DNA of 64,000 bases from Gammaproteobacteria bacterium UBA2965 (GCA_002348385.1 DEBD01000045.1:1-64000), one strand, 5' to 3'; shown: positions 28,872-38,229, counted from the stretch's first letter. The notes: generated from the letters alone by a model not told the origin. A program made the numbers and translations.

Positions 28872-29766
28872 GGACGGCCGCCAATCGTTTGTCGAGGAAC
28901 GGCGTGAGGGCATTCGCTAACAGGATGCCAAACGCTAACCCGTCGGGATAGTTTCCATAGGCGCGAACGACGAACGTCATGGCGCCCACGATGGCGCCAA
29001 AGATCAACTGCCCGCGGTGGCTGATGGGATGGGTAACGGGGTCGGTGGCAAAAAAGAACGCGGCCAGCATGGTGGCGCCAGAGAACCAGTGGAACATGGG
29101 GGATCCTGCACTTGCCGAGCTGCCCCCGTCGTAGGTAACCAGCGCAAACGCGCCGAGGGTGGCAAGCATGGCGGCCGGTACCCGCCAGGCGGCGAACCCC
29201 TTCAGGCAAAGCAGCAGGCCGCCCCCCAGAAAGGCCAGATTGATCCACTCCCAGGAAAAGTCTCCCACCAGTCCGAAGCCTTGCTCGGGCCGCCAGGCTT
29301 CCGCCACGGTCAGCCCATCCCGGAAGCGCATCGACACCAGGGCGGTGGCGCCGGTGTTTGCATCCGTGGGGCTGGGCCACAGGGCCAGGTCTGCGGGGAA
29401 CGAGATCAGCACGATGGCATATCCCACCATGGCCGGATTGAACAGGTTGTGACCCAGCCCCCCGTACAGATGCTTGGCCAGCGATATGGCGGAGACCACC
29501 GCCACCAGCACAACGGCGATGGGAACGTTGGGCGGGAGCGCCAGGGCCAGCAGGATGGCGGTAACCGCCGCGCTGCCGTCACCCAGCTGACTCAGGGGTG
29601 CCCGACGCAGCGCCAGGCACGCTGCTTCGCTAGCCAGCCCCGCCAACAAGGCCACCGTCACGTTGACCAGATAGCTCGTGCCATAGAAGTAGGACATGGC
29701 GACGCTGCCGGGCAGCAGGGCGATGAGCACCCAGAGCATAACCTGCCGAGAAGAGGCGGCTACCAC
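28864..29766 (-). CDS. rsxD: Electron transport complex subunit RsxD/RnfD
   Basis: RsxD is a polytopic membrane subunit with covalent FMN. The 300-residue protein has about eight hydrophobic segments and TGAT at 138-141, where Thr141 fits the flavinylation site. NLFNPAMVGY (108-117) is a typical RsxD segment. It starts at GTG 29766, overlapping the rsxB stop by a few bases, so translation is coupled. It is about 50 residues shorter than E. coli RsxD. In the usual order rsxC precedes rsxD; here rsxB does. Confidence 0.93.
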   Translation of the reverse strand: MVAASSRQVMLWVLIALLPGSVAMSYFYGTSYLVNVTVALLAGLASEAACLALRRAPLSQLGDGSAAVTAILLALALPPNVPIAVVLVAVVSAISLAKHLYGGLGHNLFNPAMVGYAIVLISFPADLALWPSPTDANTGATALVSMRFRDGLTVAEAWRPEQGFGLVGDFSWEWINLAFLGGGLLLCLKGFAAWRVPAAMLATLGAFALVTYDGGSSASAGSPMFHWFSGATMLAAFFFATDPVTHPISHRGQLIFGAIVGAMTFVVRAYGNYPDGLAFGILLANALTPFLDKRLAAVRA

Positions 29767-30620
29767 GATCGCTCTGCGCCCTGTGCCAACCGGGCCTGAC
29801 GCCGGACCTCGCGGCCGGCCTCGTTGGACTGTCGTCGGGCCTCACGTCGTTCGAAGCGCTCTCGGGCCAGGTTCGCATTCCGCGCGGCCTCCTGCCCCTT
29901 GCTCAACCTGCGGCGGGCGCCTACGAATCGCCCGACCAGGTCGATGTTGCTGGGGCAGACCTGGTTGCACAATCCGCACTCGATGCACCGGGACAGTTCG
30001 TCCGAGGCTGCGTCGCCGAAAAACAGCATCTGCTGGGGGCTGAGGTCCACCGGACATTCGTCCCGGCAATCGCCACAGCGAATGCAGGGCTGTTCCGGCC
30101 GGTCGGGTTGGCGCTGTCCTCGCACGGCAGGCGTGGGCAAGTTGACCTCACGTGCCACCAGATCGATGCAATCCATCGGGCAGGGTTCGATACACAGCTC
30201 ACAGCCGGTGCAGTGGCCCTCGAGCACGGTGTGCAGGTAGCGCGGCGCGCCAACTATGGCGTCCACGGGGCAGGCCGGCACGCACAGAAAACAGCCGATG
30301 CAGCGTGATTCGTCGATTTGGGCGACCTGCGCGACCGCGCTGGTTGGCGCTTCGGAGAACCTGGCGCCGAGCAGTTCGGTAAGGGCTTCGTGCACGCTGG
30401 GTCCGCCGGGAGGGCACAGGTTCACCGGCGCGCCCTGCGTCATCGCCTCTGCGTAGGGCCGGCAGCCGGGATAGCCGCACTGGGCGCACTGGGTTTGTGG
30501 CAGCAGGGCATCCACGGCCTCTACCAGCGCGGTGGAGTCGGCCGGCCAACGGCGTGCCGACCAGGCCAGCAGCGCGCCGAACCCGCACAGCATCATCGTC
30601 AAGACTGCCAGCGTCGCCAC
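29760..30620 (-). CDS. rsxB: RsxB fused to the RsxC C-terminal ferredoxin domain
   Basis: Residues 1-155 are a normal RsxB: a membrane anchor (about 5-20), the N-terminal cluster Cys45, 48, 53 and 69, and two [4Fe-4S] motifs (Cys107, 110, 113, 117 and Cys137, 140, 143, 147). After a 20-residue linker come two more clusters, Cys179, 182, 185, 189 and Cys212, 215, 218, 222, in the contexts CIRCGDC and CIECGLC, with PVDLSPQQ between. This and the basic tail (235-286) match the end of RsxC, not RsxB (~190 residues). GTG start, adjoining the rsxA stop. The flavin/NADH-binding part of RsxC is absent from the operon. Confidence 0.93.
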   Translation of the reverse strand: MATLAVLTMMLCGFGALLAWSARRWPADSTALVEAVDALLPQTQCAQCGYPGCRPYAEAMTQGAPVNLCPPGGPSVHEALTELLGARFSEAPTSAVAQVAQIDESRCIGCFLCVPACPVDAIVGAPRYLHTVLEGHCTGCELCIEPCPMDCIDLVAREVNLPTPAVRGQRQPDRPEQPCIRCGDCRDECPVDLSPQQMLFFGDAASDELSRCIECGLCNQVCPSNIDLVGRFVGARRRLSKGQEAARNANLARERFERREARRQSNEAGREVRRQARLAQGAERSW

Positions 30621-31199
30621 TCAGCCACCCAGCCCGGCAAACCCAAGAAACGCCAGGGACAGAATCCCGGCGCTCACCAGAGCGATGGGTGCCCCCTGGA
30701 AAGCCGCTGGCACATCGGCATGCTCGAGTCGCTCACGCATGGCCGCGAACACAACGAGCACGGCGGTGAAACCCAGGGCGGCGCCGATGGCGTAGACCAT
30801 CGTCTGCAGGAAGGTTAGCCCCTGCCCGAGCGCGAGGAGTGCAACCCCTAACACGGCGCAATTGGTCGTGATCAGTGGCAGGTAGATTCCCAATGCCTGG
30901 TGTAGCAGCGGGCTCACGCTGCGCACGAACAGCTCGGTGAACTGCACTACGGACGCGATGATGACGACAAAGGTAATGATGTTGAGATAGCCGAGGCCCA
31001 GGGGCACCAGTACGTAGTGGTAGCTCACGTGGGACAGGCAGGCAGACAGTGTGAGTACAAAGGTGGTGGCGAACCCCATGGACACGGCGGTGTCATAGTT
31101 GCCCGACACCCCGATAAAAGGGCAGAGGCCGAGGAACTGAGCGAGAACGAAGTTGTTGACCAGCAATGCGCCGACGAGGATGAGAGCGAGCTCCTGCAT
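30621..31199 (-). CDS. rsxA: Electron transport complex subunit RsxA/RnfA
   Basis: RsxA is an integral membrane subunit related to RsxE. The 192-residue protein has six expected membrane helices, with Cys26 in FLGLCPF and Cys114 in TTNCAVL. These match the Cys pair shared with RsxE that binds the intramembrane [2Fe-2S] cluster. The ATG at 31199 is six bases downstream of the metG stop, so metG and the rsx genes are probably co-transcribed. The protein aligns along its full length with E. coli RsxA. Confidence 0.96.
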   Translation of the reverse strand: MQELALILVGALLVNNFVLAQFLGLCPFIGVSGNYDTAVSMGFATTFVLTLSACLSHVSYHYVLVPLGLGYLNIITFVVIIASVVQFTELFVRSVSPLLHQALGIYLPLITTNCAVLGVALLALGQGLTFLQTMVYAIGAALGFTAVLVVFAAMRERLEHADVPAAFQGAPIALVSAGILSLAFLGFAGLGG

Positions 31200-31205
31200 C
31201 GGCGG

Positions 31206-33221
31206 CTAACGCACGATCATTCCCGGTTTAGCACCGGCGTCGGGGCTGAGCAGAAAGATGTCTGAATCACCGGGACCAGCGGCCAGCACCATGCCTTGCG
31301 ACGTGCCGAAACGCATCTTGCGCGGTGCCAGGTTAGCCACCACCACGCACAACCTGCCTGGCAGGTGGGCGGCTTCGTAAGCCGATTTGATTCCGGCCAG
31401 GACCTGTCGCTGGTGGTCGCCCACGTCTAAGGTCAGGCGCAGTAGCTTGTCGGCGCCCTCCACCGGTTCCGCGGACTCGATCCGGGCTACGCGTAGCTCC
31501 ACCTTGGCGAAGTCGTCAATGGAGATATGGTCGGCTTCCGGTCCGGCTGCTTCATCCGATGCGCTTTCCGATTCGGGCTCCGCTTCCACCGAACTGGCCA
31601 CCAGGGCATCCGCGTCTTTCTTGTCCATGCGGGTGAACAGGGGCTTGAACGCCTCAATCTCATGATCCACCAGCATGCCGTCGAGATCTTCCCAGGTGAG
31701 CGGCTCCACGTTCAGGAAGTTTTCCGCCGCCTCCGCCATCTTCGGCAGGATGGGTTTTAAGTAGATGGCCAGGAGGCGAAACAGGTTGATGCCCTGGCTG
31801 CATACCGCCTGCACTTCGTCGCGTTTGCCTTCTTCCTTGATCATGGCCCACGGCGCATGGTGGGCGATGTACTGGTTGGCCAGGTCCGCCAGCGCGGTGA
31901 TCTCGCGCACTGCTCTGCCGGTATTGCCGATCTCGAACAGCTCGGCGATCTCTTCTTTGCGTTCTATGAACTGTTGCTGCAAGCCTGGGTCGTGCAGCTT
32001 CGATGACAGGCGGCCGTCGAACTGCTTGCTGATGAACCCGGCACAGCGGCTGGCAATGTTGACTATCTTGCCAACCAGGTCCGAGTTCACCCGCTGCACG
32101 AAGTCGTCGAAGTTTATGTCTAGGTCGTCCACGGTGCCGTTGAGCTTGGTGGCGTAGTAGTAGCGCAGGTACTCCGGATCCAGATGCGCAAGGTAGGTGG
32201 AGGCTTTGATGAAGGTGCCCTTTGATTTCGACATCTTCGTGCCGTTCACCGTGACGAAGCCGTGGGTGTGAATGCGGGTGGGCTTTCGATAGCCAGCGCC
32301 ATCCAGCACCGCGGGCCAGAACAGCGCGTGGAAGTTCACGATGTCTTTGCCGATGAAGTGGTGCAGCTCGGTGTCGGAATCCGCACGCCAGAAGTCGTCG
32401 AAGTCGAGGTCGTCGCGGCGCTCTGCCAGGTTCTTGAAGCTGGCCATGTAGCCGATGGGTGCATCCATCCAGACGTAGAAGTACTTGCCCTGTGTACCGG
32501 GGATAACGAAGCCGAAATAGGGGGCATCGCGCGAGATGTCCCAGGCTTTCAGGCCGGCCTCCAGCCATTCACGCAGCTTGTTGCGCACCTCCGGCTGTAC
32601 CGCACCGCTTGCCGTCCACTCGTCGAGCATCTCCGCATAGACAGGCAGGTCGAAGAAGTAGTGTTCCGATTTGGCGAGCTCAGGGGTCGCGCCCGACAGG
32701 GTGGATCGAGGATTATTCAGATCGGTGGCGTCGTAAGTGGCGCCGCAGTTGTCGCAGTTGTCGCCGTACTGGTCCGCGCTGCCACAGCGAGGGCAATCGC
32801 CTTTGACGAAGCGATCGGCCAAAAACAACTTTCGCTCGGGGTCAAACAGCTGCTCCACCTCGCGGGTGAATATAAGCTCCTGCTTGCGCAGCGCTTCAAA
32901 AATGGATTCCGAGAGCTGGCGGTTTTCCTCGCAGTGGGTGGTGTAGTAGTTGTCGTGGGCAACGTGAAACCCCTGAAAGTCGCGCACGTGTTCCTGACGG
33001 AATTCCTCGATCAGCGCCTCCGGGTCCACGCCTCGCTCCTCGGCAAGCAGCATGGTTGCCGTGCCGTGGGCATCGTCGCCGCAAACGTAGTGCACCTGGT
33101 GCCCGCGCAGGCGCTGGAAGCGCACCCAGATGTCTGTCTGTATTTCCTCCAGCAGCGTGCCCAGGTGTATCGAGCCGCTGACGTAGGGCAGCGCACTGGT
33201 GACGAGTATTCGGCGGGACAT
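31206..33221 (-). CDS. metG: Methionyl-tRNA synthetase
   Basis: MetG charges tRNA-Met. The 671-residue protein contains the class I HIGH-type motif (HLGT near residue 20), a zinc knuckle with CPRC and CDNC, the KMSKSKG loop, the anticodon-binding domain, and a C-terminal EMAPII/tRNA-binding domain starting ISIDDFAKVELRV. Length and domain order match the E. coli enzyme (677). ATG start at 33221. It is divergent from mrp (110-bp gap) and leads into rsxA. Confidence 0.97.
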   Translation of the reverse strand: MSRRILVTSALPYVSGSIHLGTLLEEIQTDIWVRFQRLRGHQVHYVCGDDAHGTATMLLAEERGVDPEALIEEFRQEHVRDFQGFHVAHDNYYTTHCEENRQLSESIFEALRKQELIFTREVEQLFDPERKLFLADRFVKGDCPRCGSADQYGDNCDNCGATYDATDLNNPRSTLSGATPELAKSEHYFFDLPVYAEMLDEWTASGAVQPEVRNKLREWLEAGLKAWDISRDAPYFGFVIPGTQGKYFYVWMDAPIGYMASFKNLAERRDDLDFDDFWRADSDTELHHFIGKDIVNFHALFWPAVLDGAGYRKPTRIHTHGFVTVNGTKMSKSKGTFIKASTYLAHLDPEYLRYYYATKLNGTVDDLDINFDDFVQRVNSDLVGKIVNIASRCAGFISKQFDGRLSSKLHDPGLQQQFIERKEEIAELFEIGNTGRAVREITALADLANQYIAHHAPWAMIKEEGKRDEVQAVCSQGINLFRLLAIYLKPILPKMAEAAENFLNVEPLTWEDLDGMLVDHEIEAFKPLFTRMDKKDADALVASSVEAEPESESASDEAAGPEADHISIDDFAKVELRVARIESAEPVEGADKLLRLTLDVGDHQRQVLAGIKSAYEAAHLPGRLCVVVANLAPRKMRFGTSQGMVLAAGPGDSDIFLLSPDAGAKPGMIVR

Positions 33222-33332
33222 GGCCTTCTAGCCGCAGGGTTCAAAAGAGAAGCGCGACTATAACGGCGGTGTGGGATATTTCCAACGTGCCGGGCCTATA
33301 CGGCAACCGCTTGCTCCCGTTAACCTAGCACT

Positions 33333-34355
33333 ATGAAAGTAGAGCAGTTTGAAGACCCTTATCTGGGGGTGGCGTGGGGTGAGCTGGGCGCGCGCGTGTT
33401 GTCGTCCGGCAATCAGGTGGCGGTGACGCTGGGTTATCCGGCGGAAGGCGCTCATGGTGAGCTCGCCGAAAAGCTCGGCGAGTTTCTGGGTGCCTCCGTG
33501 GAGCTGGATCTTCGGTTTCAGCCGCCCCCGGGGCGCGGGTCGAGCCGCGTCAAGCACATCATTGCCGTGGCGTCCGGAAAGGGCGGCGTGGGCAAGTCCA
33601 CTACCGCGGTCAATCTGGCGCTGGCCCTGGCCAGAGAAGGGGCCAAGGTGGGGCTGCTCGATGCGGACATCTACGGGCCCAGCCAGGGCATGATGCTGGG
33701 CGTGCCCGAAGGACGGCGCCCCGAGGTCCGTGAGGAAAAGTTCTTTGAGCCTATCAAGGCTCATGGCATCCAGGCCATGTCCATGAGCTTCCTGGTAGAC
33801 GAGAACACCCCGATGGTGTGGCGTGGACCCATGGTGTCCGGCGCCCTTCAGCAGCTTCTCAATCAGTCGCTGTGGGATGACCTGGACTACCTGATGGTGG
33901 ACATGCCGCCCGGCACCGGCGACATTCAGCTCACCTTGTCCCAGCGCGTGCCGGTGTCCGGCGCGGTGATCGTCACCACGCCCCAGGATATCGCGCTGCT
34001 GGATGCCCGCAAAGGCATCGAGATGTTCCGCAAGGTAGACATCCCGGTGCTCGGTGTGGTGGAAAACATGAGCGCGTTTCGTTGCCCCAAGTGCGGGGAG
34101 ATCTCATCGATATTCGGCGAAGGTGGCGGCTCGCGCATCGCCGCCGAGACGGGCGCGCCGCTGTTGGCCGAGCTGCCTTTGGACATCGCCATTCGAGAGC
34201 AGGCCGATGGGGGCCAGCCCACGGTAGCGCAGGACCCCGATGGCGACATCGGCCTGTGCTACCGCGACGCGGCCCGCCACATGGCCGCTCGCCTGTGGGG
34301 CCTGGGGGCGGCGGAGGATGAGTCCGCGCTGGAAATCAGTGTGGTGGATGACTGA
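33333..34355 (+). CDS. apbC: Mrp/ApbC iron-sulfur carrier P-loop ATPase
   Basis: The 340-residue protein has a short N-terminal segment, the deviant Walker A ASGKGGVGKST, Walker B-like MVDMPPGTGD, and a CPKC pair (CPKCGEIS) near the C-terminus that holds a bridging [4Fe-4S] cluster in dimers. ApbC/Mrp proteins deliver iron-sulfur clusters. It is divergent from metG, a common arrangement in Gammaproteobacteria, and is followed by dcd. The N-terminal domain is shorter than in many Mrp proteins. ATG start at 33333. Confidence 0.94.
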   Translation: MKVEQFEDPYLGVAWGELGARVLSSGNQVAVTLGYPAEGAHGELAEKLGEFLGASVELDLRFQPPPGRGSSRVKHIIAVASGKGGVGKSTTAVNLALALAREGAKVGLLDADIYGPSQGMMLGVPEGRRPEVREEKFFEPIKAHGIQAMSMSFLVDENTPMVWRGPMVSGALQQLLNQSLWDDLDYLMVDMPPGTGDIQLTLSQRVPVSGAVIVTTPQDIALLDARKGIEMFRKVDIPVLGVVENMSAFRCPKCGEISSIFGEGGGSRIAAETGAPLLAELPLDIAIREQADGGQPTVAQDPDGDIGLCYRDAARHMAARLWGLGAAEDESALEISVVDD

Positions 34356-34394
34356 ACCCGGCCGCCATCCCACCAAATAACCGGAGAAATTCGA

Positions 34395-34958
34395 GTGACC
34401 ATCAAGTCAGATCGGTGGATTCGCGACATGGCGGAGGGCGGCATGATTGAGCCGTTCGAGCCCAACCAGGTGCGCGTGCAAGGTGACCGAAAGGTTATTT
34501 CCTACGGTACGTCCAGCTATGGCTACGACGTGCGCTGCGCGCCGAACTTCAAAGTGTTTACCAACATTCACTCGGCCACGGTAGATCCGAAGAACTTCGA
34601 TGAGCGTAGCTTCGTGGATGTGCCCGGAGACATCTGCGTGATTCCGCCCAACTCCTTTGCGCTGGCCAGTACCATCGAGTACTTCCGCATTCCGGAAGAC
34701 GTGCTCACCATCTGCCTTGGTAAGTCCACCTACGCTCGCTGCGGCATCATCGTGAACGTGACGCCCTTGGAGCCGGAGTGGGAGGGCCATGTAACGCTCG
34801 AGTTCTCCAACACGACCAGCTTACCGGCGAAGATCTATGCCAATGAGGGGGTGGCGCAGATGTTGTTCTTTCGGTCGGACGAGCGGTGCGAGGTGACCTA
34901 TAAGGATCGGGGTGGCAAGTACCAGGGGCAGCGGGGGGTTACGCTGCCGAAGACTTGA
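34395..34958 (+). CDS. dcd: dCTP deaminase
   Basis: Dcd deaminates dCTP to dUTP for thymidylate synthesis. The 187-residue protein has GKSTYARCGI (about 113-122), EPEWEGHVTLEFSN with the catalytic Glu, and SSYGYDVR, all family hallmarks. GTG start at 34395, with GGAG eight bases upstream, fits the MTIKSDRWIR N-terminus. It follows mrp by 39 bp in the same direction. Confidence 0.96.
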   Translation: MTIKSDRWIRDMAEGGMIEPFEPNQVRVQGDRKVISYGTSSYGYDVRCAPNFKVFTNIHSATVDPKNFDERSFVDVPGDICVIPPNSFALASTIEYFRIPEDVLTICLGKSTYARCGIIVNVTPLEPEWEGHVTLEFSNTTSLPAKIYANEGVAQMLFFRSDERCEVTYKDRGGKYQGQRGVTLPKT

Positions 34959-34964
34959 TCAGCA

Positions 34965-34980
34965 GGCGCGACTGCGCGCC
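34965..34980. terminator. GC hairpin downstream of dcd
   Basis: GGCGCG and CGCGCC form a 6-bp stem with a 4-base loop right after the dcd stop and 19 bp before the convergent small gene's stop. There is no T tract; termination is possible on either strand. Confidence 0.35.
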
Positions 34981-34999
34981 GTGATTCCGGGGACACAGG

Positions 35000-35260
35000 T
35001 CAGTGCACGGTGCCTTCGGCTTGCACGTGCACGGTGGGATCGGCTCCCACTTCCTGAAAAACGGCAGTTATGGTTTCGCTGAAACACGCTGCACAGCACC
35101 CGTCGCGAACCAGATCTTCCACCACGTAGCCCACCAGGTCGTACACGCTGTAGGCACCATCGTTGATCTCCTCAAAGCGCCGTAGCACATCCAGAATCGT
35201 CTGCACCGCCATCTCGCAGCGCACGTCGTCACGGGCGCGCTGAATCTCGTCGTCCTCCAT
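35000..35260 (-). CDS. Hypothetical 86-residue acidic protein
   Basis: No family is recognised. The protein is small, acidic and mostly helical by composition, with a C-terminal DGCCAACF run containing three cysteines, which could bind metal or form disulfides. The ATG at 35260 begins MEDDEIQRARDDV, with only a weak GA-rich ribosome site. It is convergent with dcd and stands 200 bp downstream of purM's end, with no recognisable feature in 35261-35460. Codon use and the lack of a competing frame make it plausible as a real gene. Confidence 0.55.
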   Translation of the reverse strand: MEDDEIQRARDDVRCEMAVQTILDVLRRFEEINDGAYSVYDLVGYVVEDLVRDGCCAACFSETITAVFQEVGADPTVHVQAEGTVH

Positions 35261-35460
35261 CGTCCATCCCCAAGTCTGCAGCGATGGCGGATTGTAACCC
35301 GCCGCTTTGGTGTGGTGTGGCTGCGCAATTGGCCTCCGGGCTGAGGCCGGTGCGATCGTGCCGGTAATGCGTCCGCGGCTTGCCGCCTAAATGGATCACC
35401 CTTGCCACCTATTCAAGCAACAACGGTCAGTCGAGGTGCCAGCACTGCTTGGATCAGGCC

Positions 35461-36486
35461 TTAGGCCGTGAGCAGCAGGCCCCCCTCTGAGGGCGTGTCT
35501 GGGGAGACGATGGACCCGATCACGCATGCATCCTCACCGAGCTTCGCAAGCCGTTCGCAGGCTAGTTGCGCCTGATCTGCTGCGACGCAAATGATAAAGC
35601 CGACCCCGCAGTTGAAGGTGCGGAGCATTTCCTTTTCGTCGACGGTGCCTGCCTGCTGCAGCCAGCTGAAGATTTTCGGGCGGGCCCAGGCGTCCACGTC
35701 GATGAGTGCCGCCAGAGGTCTGTCTGCGAACATTCGTGGCAGGTTCTCTAACAAGCCGCCACCCGTAATGTGTGCCATGCCATGCAGATCTACGTCTTCG
35801 GCCAGCGCCAGAATGTTTTTGGCGTAGATGCGTGTTGGCGCCATGAGCTGATCCAGCAGAGTGGCGTCGGCTTGTATCTGGCCATCTTCGAGTATGCGGC
35901 GGATGAGCGAGTAGCCGTTGGAGTGCGGGCCGGTGCTGGCAAGCCCGATGAGGGTGTCGCCGATCTGTATGCGCTCGGCGGTAACGATTTCGTCGCGCTC
36001 CACCACGCCGATGCAGAATCCGGCAAGGTCGTAGTCTTCGGCGGCGTAGAAACCGGGCATCTCGGCGGTTTCGCCGCCCACCAGCGCGCAGCCGGCCAGC
36101 TCACAACCGTGGGCGATGCCTTTGATGACACGCTCCGCCACGTCTACGTCCAGGCTTCCTGTCGCGAAGTAGTCCAGGAACAGGAACGGCTCGGCGCCGG
36201 TTACCAGCACGTCGTTGACGCACATGGCGACCAGATCCTGGCCCACGGTGTCGTGGCGGTCGTTATCGATGGCCAGTTTGAGTTTGGTGCCGACACCATC
36301 CGTGCCGCTCACCAGTACCGGTTGGCGGTAGCGGGTGGGCATTGACGCGAGTGCCGCGAAACCTCCCAGATCAGTGAGCAGTTCGGGTCGGTGGGTGGCT
36401 TTGCACGCTGGCGCGATGCGCCGCACCAGCTCGTTGCCGGCGTCGATGTCTACGCCGGCATCGCGGTAGCTCAGGCCCTTGCTCAA
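35461..36486 (-). CDS. purM: Phosphoribosylformylglycinamidine cyclo-ligase
   Basis: PurM makes aminoimidazole ribotide in purine synthesis. The 341-residue protein starts LSKGLSYRDAGVDI, then has SGTDGVGTK, VGGETAEMPG (the ATP-grasp-like catalytic glycine-rich segment), and TGGGLLENLPR, all matching E. coli PurM (345). I place the start at TTG 36486 because it has GGAGG five bases upstream and the homology begins there; longer in-frame starts overlap the divergent DUF2066 gene. purN, its usual partner, is not next to it here. Confidence 0.94.
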   Translation of the reverse strand: MSKGLSYRDAGVDIDAGNELVRRIAPACKATHRPELLTDLGGFAALASMPTRYRQPVLVSGTDGVGTKLKLAIDNDRHDTVGQDLVAMCVNDVLVTGAEPFLFLDYFATGSLDVDVAERVIKGIAHGCELAGCALVGGETAEMPGFYAAEDYDLAGFCIGVVERDEIVTAERIQIGDTLIGLASTGPHSNGYSLIRRILEDGQIQADATLLDQLMAPTRIYAKNILALAEDVDLHGMAHITGGGLLENLPRMFADRPLAALIDVDAWARPKIFSWLQQAGTVDEKEMLRTFNCGVGFIICVAADQAQLACERLAKLGEDACVIGSIVSPDTPSEGGLLLTA

Positions 36487-36585
36487 TGCGTCCTCCGGGG
36501 GTTTTCGACGGGGCAGTTTACCAGACCTCGGCTTGCGAATTGGGTAAACTTCTCGGCCGGAGATCGTACGGAGCGATGGGCCGCA

Positions 36586-37644
36586 GTGCGCAAGCATCTG
36601 TTGACGTTGTGTGTTTGTCTTTGCCTGGCCTCGCCGGCCACGGCCGAGACCGTGTCGTGGCTCTACGAGGTGGAGGTGCTGGTCTCCGATCAAAGCCGGC
36701 AGGCGCGCGAGGAAGGCGCGCGCGCCGCGCTGCTCGTGTTGCTCACCCGGTTGAGCGGGCTGCGCGAGATTCCCGAGCAGGAGGTGGTGCTCGAGGCCCT
36801 CGAGCATCCGGACCGTTACTACAACGGTTTCCGTTTCTTCGAAACTGAACAGGTCGATGACGACGGCGAAGTGATCGAATCGTTGTTGCTGCGGGTGCAG
36901 TTCGACCGGGGCGCCGCTCTGCGCCTGATCAAAGCGGCCGGTCTGCCCATATGGCGCGCGGACCGTCCTCGGGTGGTTGCCTGGGTGGTGGTGGACGATG
37001 TGGGTGGCCGTAGGCTCGTGGGCGCCAACGAATCCTCCGAACTGCTGGAGACCCTGTCTGCGCATGCCCGGCAGCGCGGCGTGCCGCTGGTGCTGCCCCT
37101 GCTGGACCTGGAAGATCAGATGGCGGTGGGGCCGGGAGCCGTGTGGGGGCGCCTGCGTGCAGTGCTGGAGGGTGCCTCGCGCCGCTACGGCGCCGATGTG
37201 GTGCTGGTTGGACGCGCCGAGCGGCTGATCGGTGGGAGCTGGGCGACGGATTGGGATCTATGGCTTGGTGACGAGCGCGTTCTGCATCAGGTGACCGATT
37301 ACCAGCTGGCGGCCATGGGCGCGCACGCGGCGGATTTCGTGGCGGATGCGCTGGCCGACCGGTTGGCCGTTGCCAGCACCGAAGCGCGCGGTCTCTCGTT
37401 GGCAGTGAGCAACATCGGTACGCCCAGCGACTACGGCGCATTGCTGCGTTACTTGAATGCGCTGGAAATCGTTGACGGCGTGTCGGTCGACCGCCTGCAG
37501 GGCAATCGGGTAGACGTTTCGCTGACCACGCGAGCGGAGGTGGATCAGCTGCTAGCCATGTTCGAAACCGATCGTGTAGTGGCGCTGATGACGTTCGGTC
37601 CGCTCAGTCGCTACGATGCGGAACTGTCTTGGGTTCGCCGATGA
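36586..37644 (+). CDS. DUF2066 periplasmic protein
   Basis: The 352-residue protein starts with a signal peptide (residues 1-19, ending ATA) and contains the DUF2066 pattern: VSWLYEVEVLVSDQS near the N-terminus, then LLLRVQFD, LVGRAERL and LTTRAEVDQLL. DUF2066 proteins are small secreted proteins of unknown role, often beside purM and hda-like genes. GTG start at 36586 chosen by the signal peptide; it is divergent from purM by 99 bp. Its stop overlaps the next start in ATGA, so it leads a five-gene operon. Confidence 0.85.
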   Translation: MRKHLLTLCVCLCLASPATAETVSWLYEVEVLVSDQSRQAREEGARAALLVLLTRLSGLREIPEQEVVLEALEHPDRYYNGFRFFETEQVDDDGEVIESLLLRVQFDRGAALRLIKAAGLPIWRADRPRVVAWVVVDDVGGRRLVGANESSELLETLSAHARQRGVPLVLPLLDLEDQMAVGPGAVWGRLRAVLEGASRRYGADVVLVGRAERLIGGSWATDWDLWLGDERVLHQVTDYQLAAMGAHAADFVADALADRLAVASTEARGLSLAVSNIGTPSDYGALLRYLNALEIVDGVSVDRLQGNRVDVSLTTRAEVDQLLAMFETDRVVALMTFGPLSRYDAELSWVRR

Positions 37645-38213
37645 TTTTCGCTGCGCAGATTCCCAATGCAATTACCGTTTTTCGGATCGTGCTGGTGGTG
37701 CCCACGGGCTGGCTGATGCTGCAGGAGGCTTACATCCAGGGTTTTACCTTGATGATGGTTGCCAGTGCATCCGATGCCCTGGACGGTTGGCTGGCGCGGC
37801 ACTTCAACTGGACGAGCCGATTCGGCGCTGCCATGGATCCAGTGGCAGACAAGCTGCTGGTGGGCACTATGTTCGTGGTGTTCTGGATTCAGGGGCACAT
37901 TCCCGCCTGGCTTGCCTTCATCGTGATCACCAGAGACGTGCTGATTCTGGTGGGGGCGGGCACCTACCGCTGGCTGTTCGAGCGCATCGACTTTGCGCCC
38001 ACCTACTTGAGCAAAGCCAATACCGCCGTGCAGATTGTGATGTTGTTGCTGCTGCTCATCTACCTTTGCGACGTCGGCGTGATCAGTCAGCTTTCCGGTG
38101 CGGTAGTGGATCCCTATTGTTTCCTGCTGGTCGCGTTTCTTGGGGTCAGCTCGGGGGTCGACTACGTGGTTACCTGGACTCTGCGAGCATGGCGGAAAGT
38201 GCGCACCCGTTGA
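37641..38213 (+). CDS. CDP-alcohol phosphatidyltransferase family protein
   Basis: The 190-residue membrane enzyme has the CDP-alcohol motif D-x2-D-G-x2-A-R-x8-G-x3-D-x3-D beginning at DALDGWLAR and ending AAMDPVADK (about residues 44-71), with several hydrophobic helices. Such enzymes make phospholipids such as phosphatidylglycerol phosphate; which product is made here is unclear, since PgsA is usually elsewhere. The ATG at 37641 overlaps the DUF2066 stop (ATGA). It sits between DUF2066 and hda. Confidence 0.85.
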   Translation: MIFAAQIPNAITVFRIVLVVPTGWLMLQEAYIQGFTLMMVASASDALDGWLARHFNWTSRFGAAMDPVADKLLVGTMFVVFWIQGHIPAWLAFIVITRDVLILVGAGTYRWLFERIDFAPTYLSKANTAVQIVMLLLLLIYLCDVGVISQLSGAVVDPYCFLLVAFLGVSSGVDYVVTWTLRAWRKVRTR

Positions 38214-38229
38214 TGGCTTTGTCATAACC

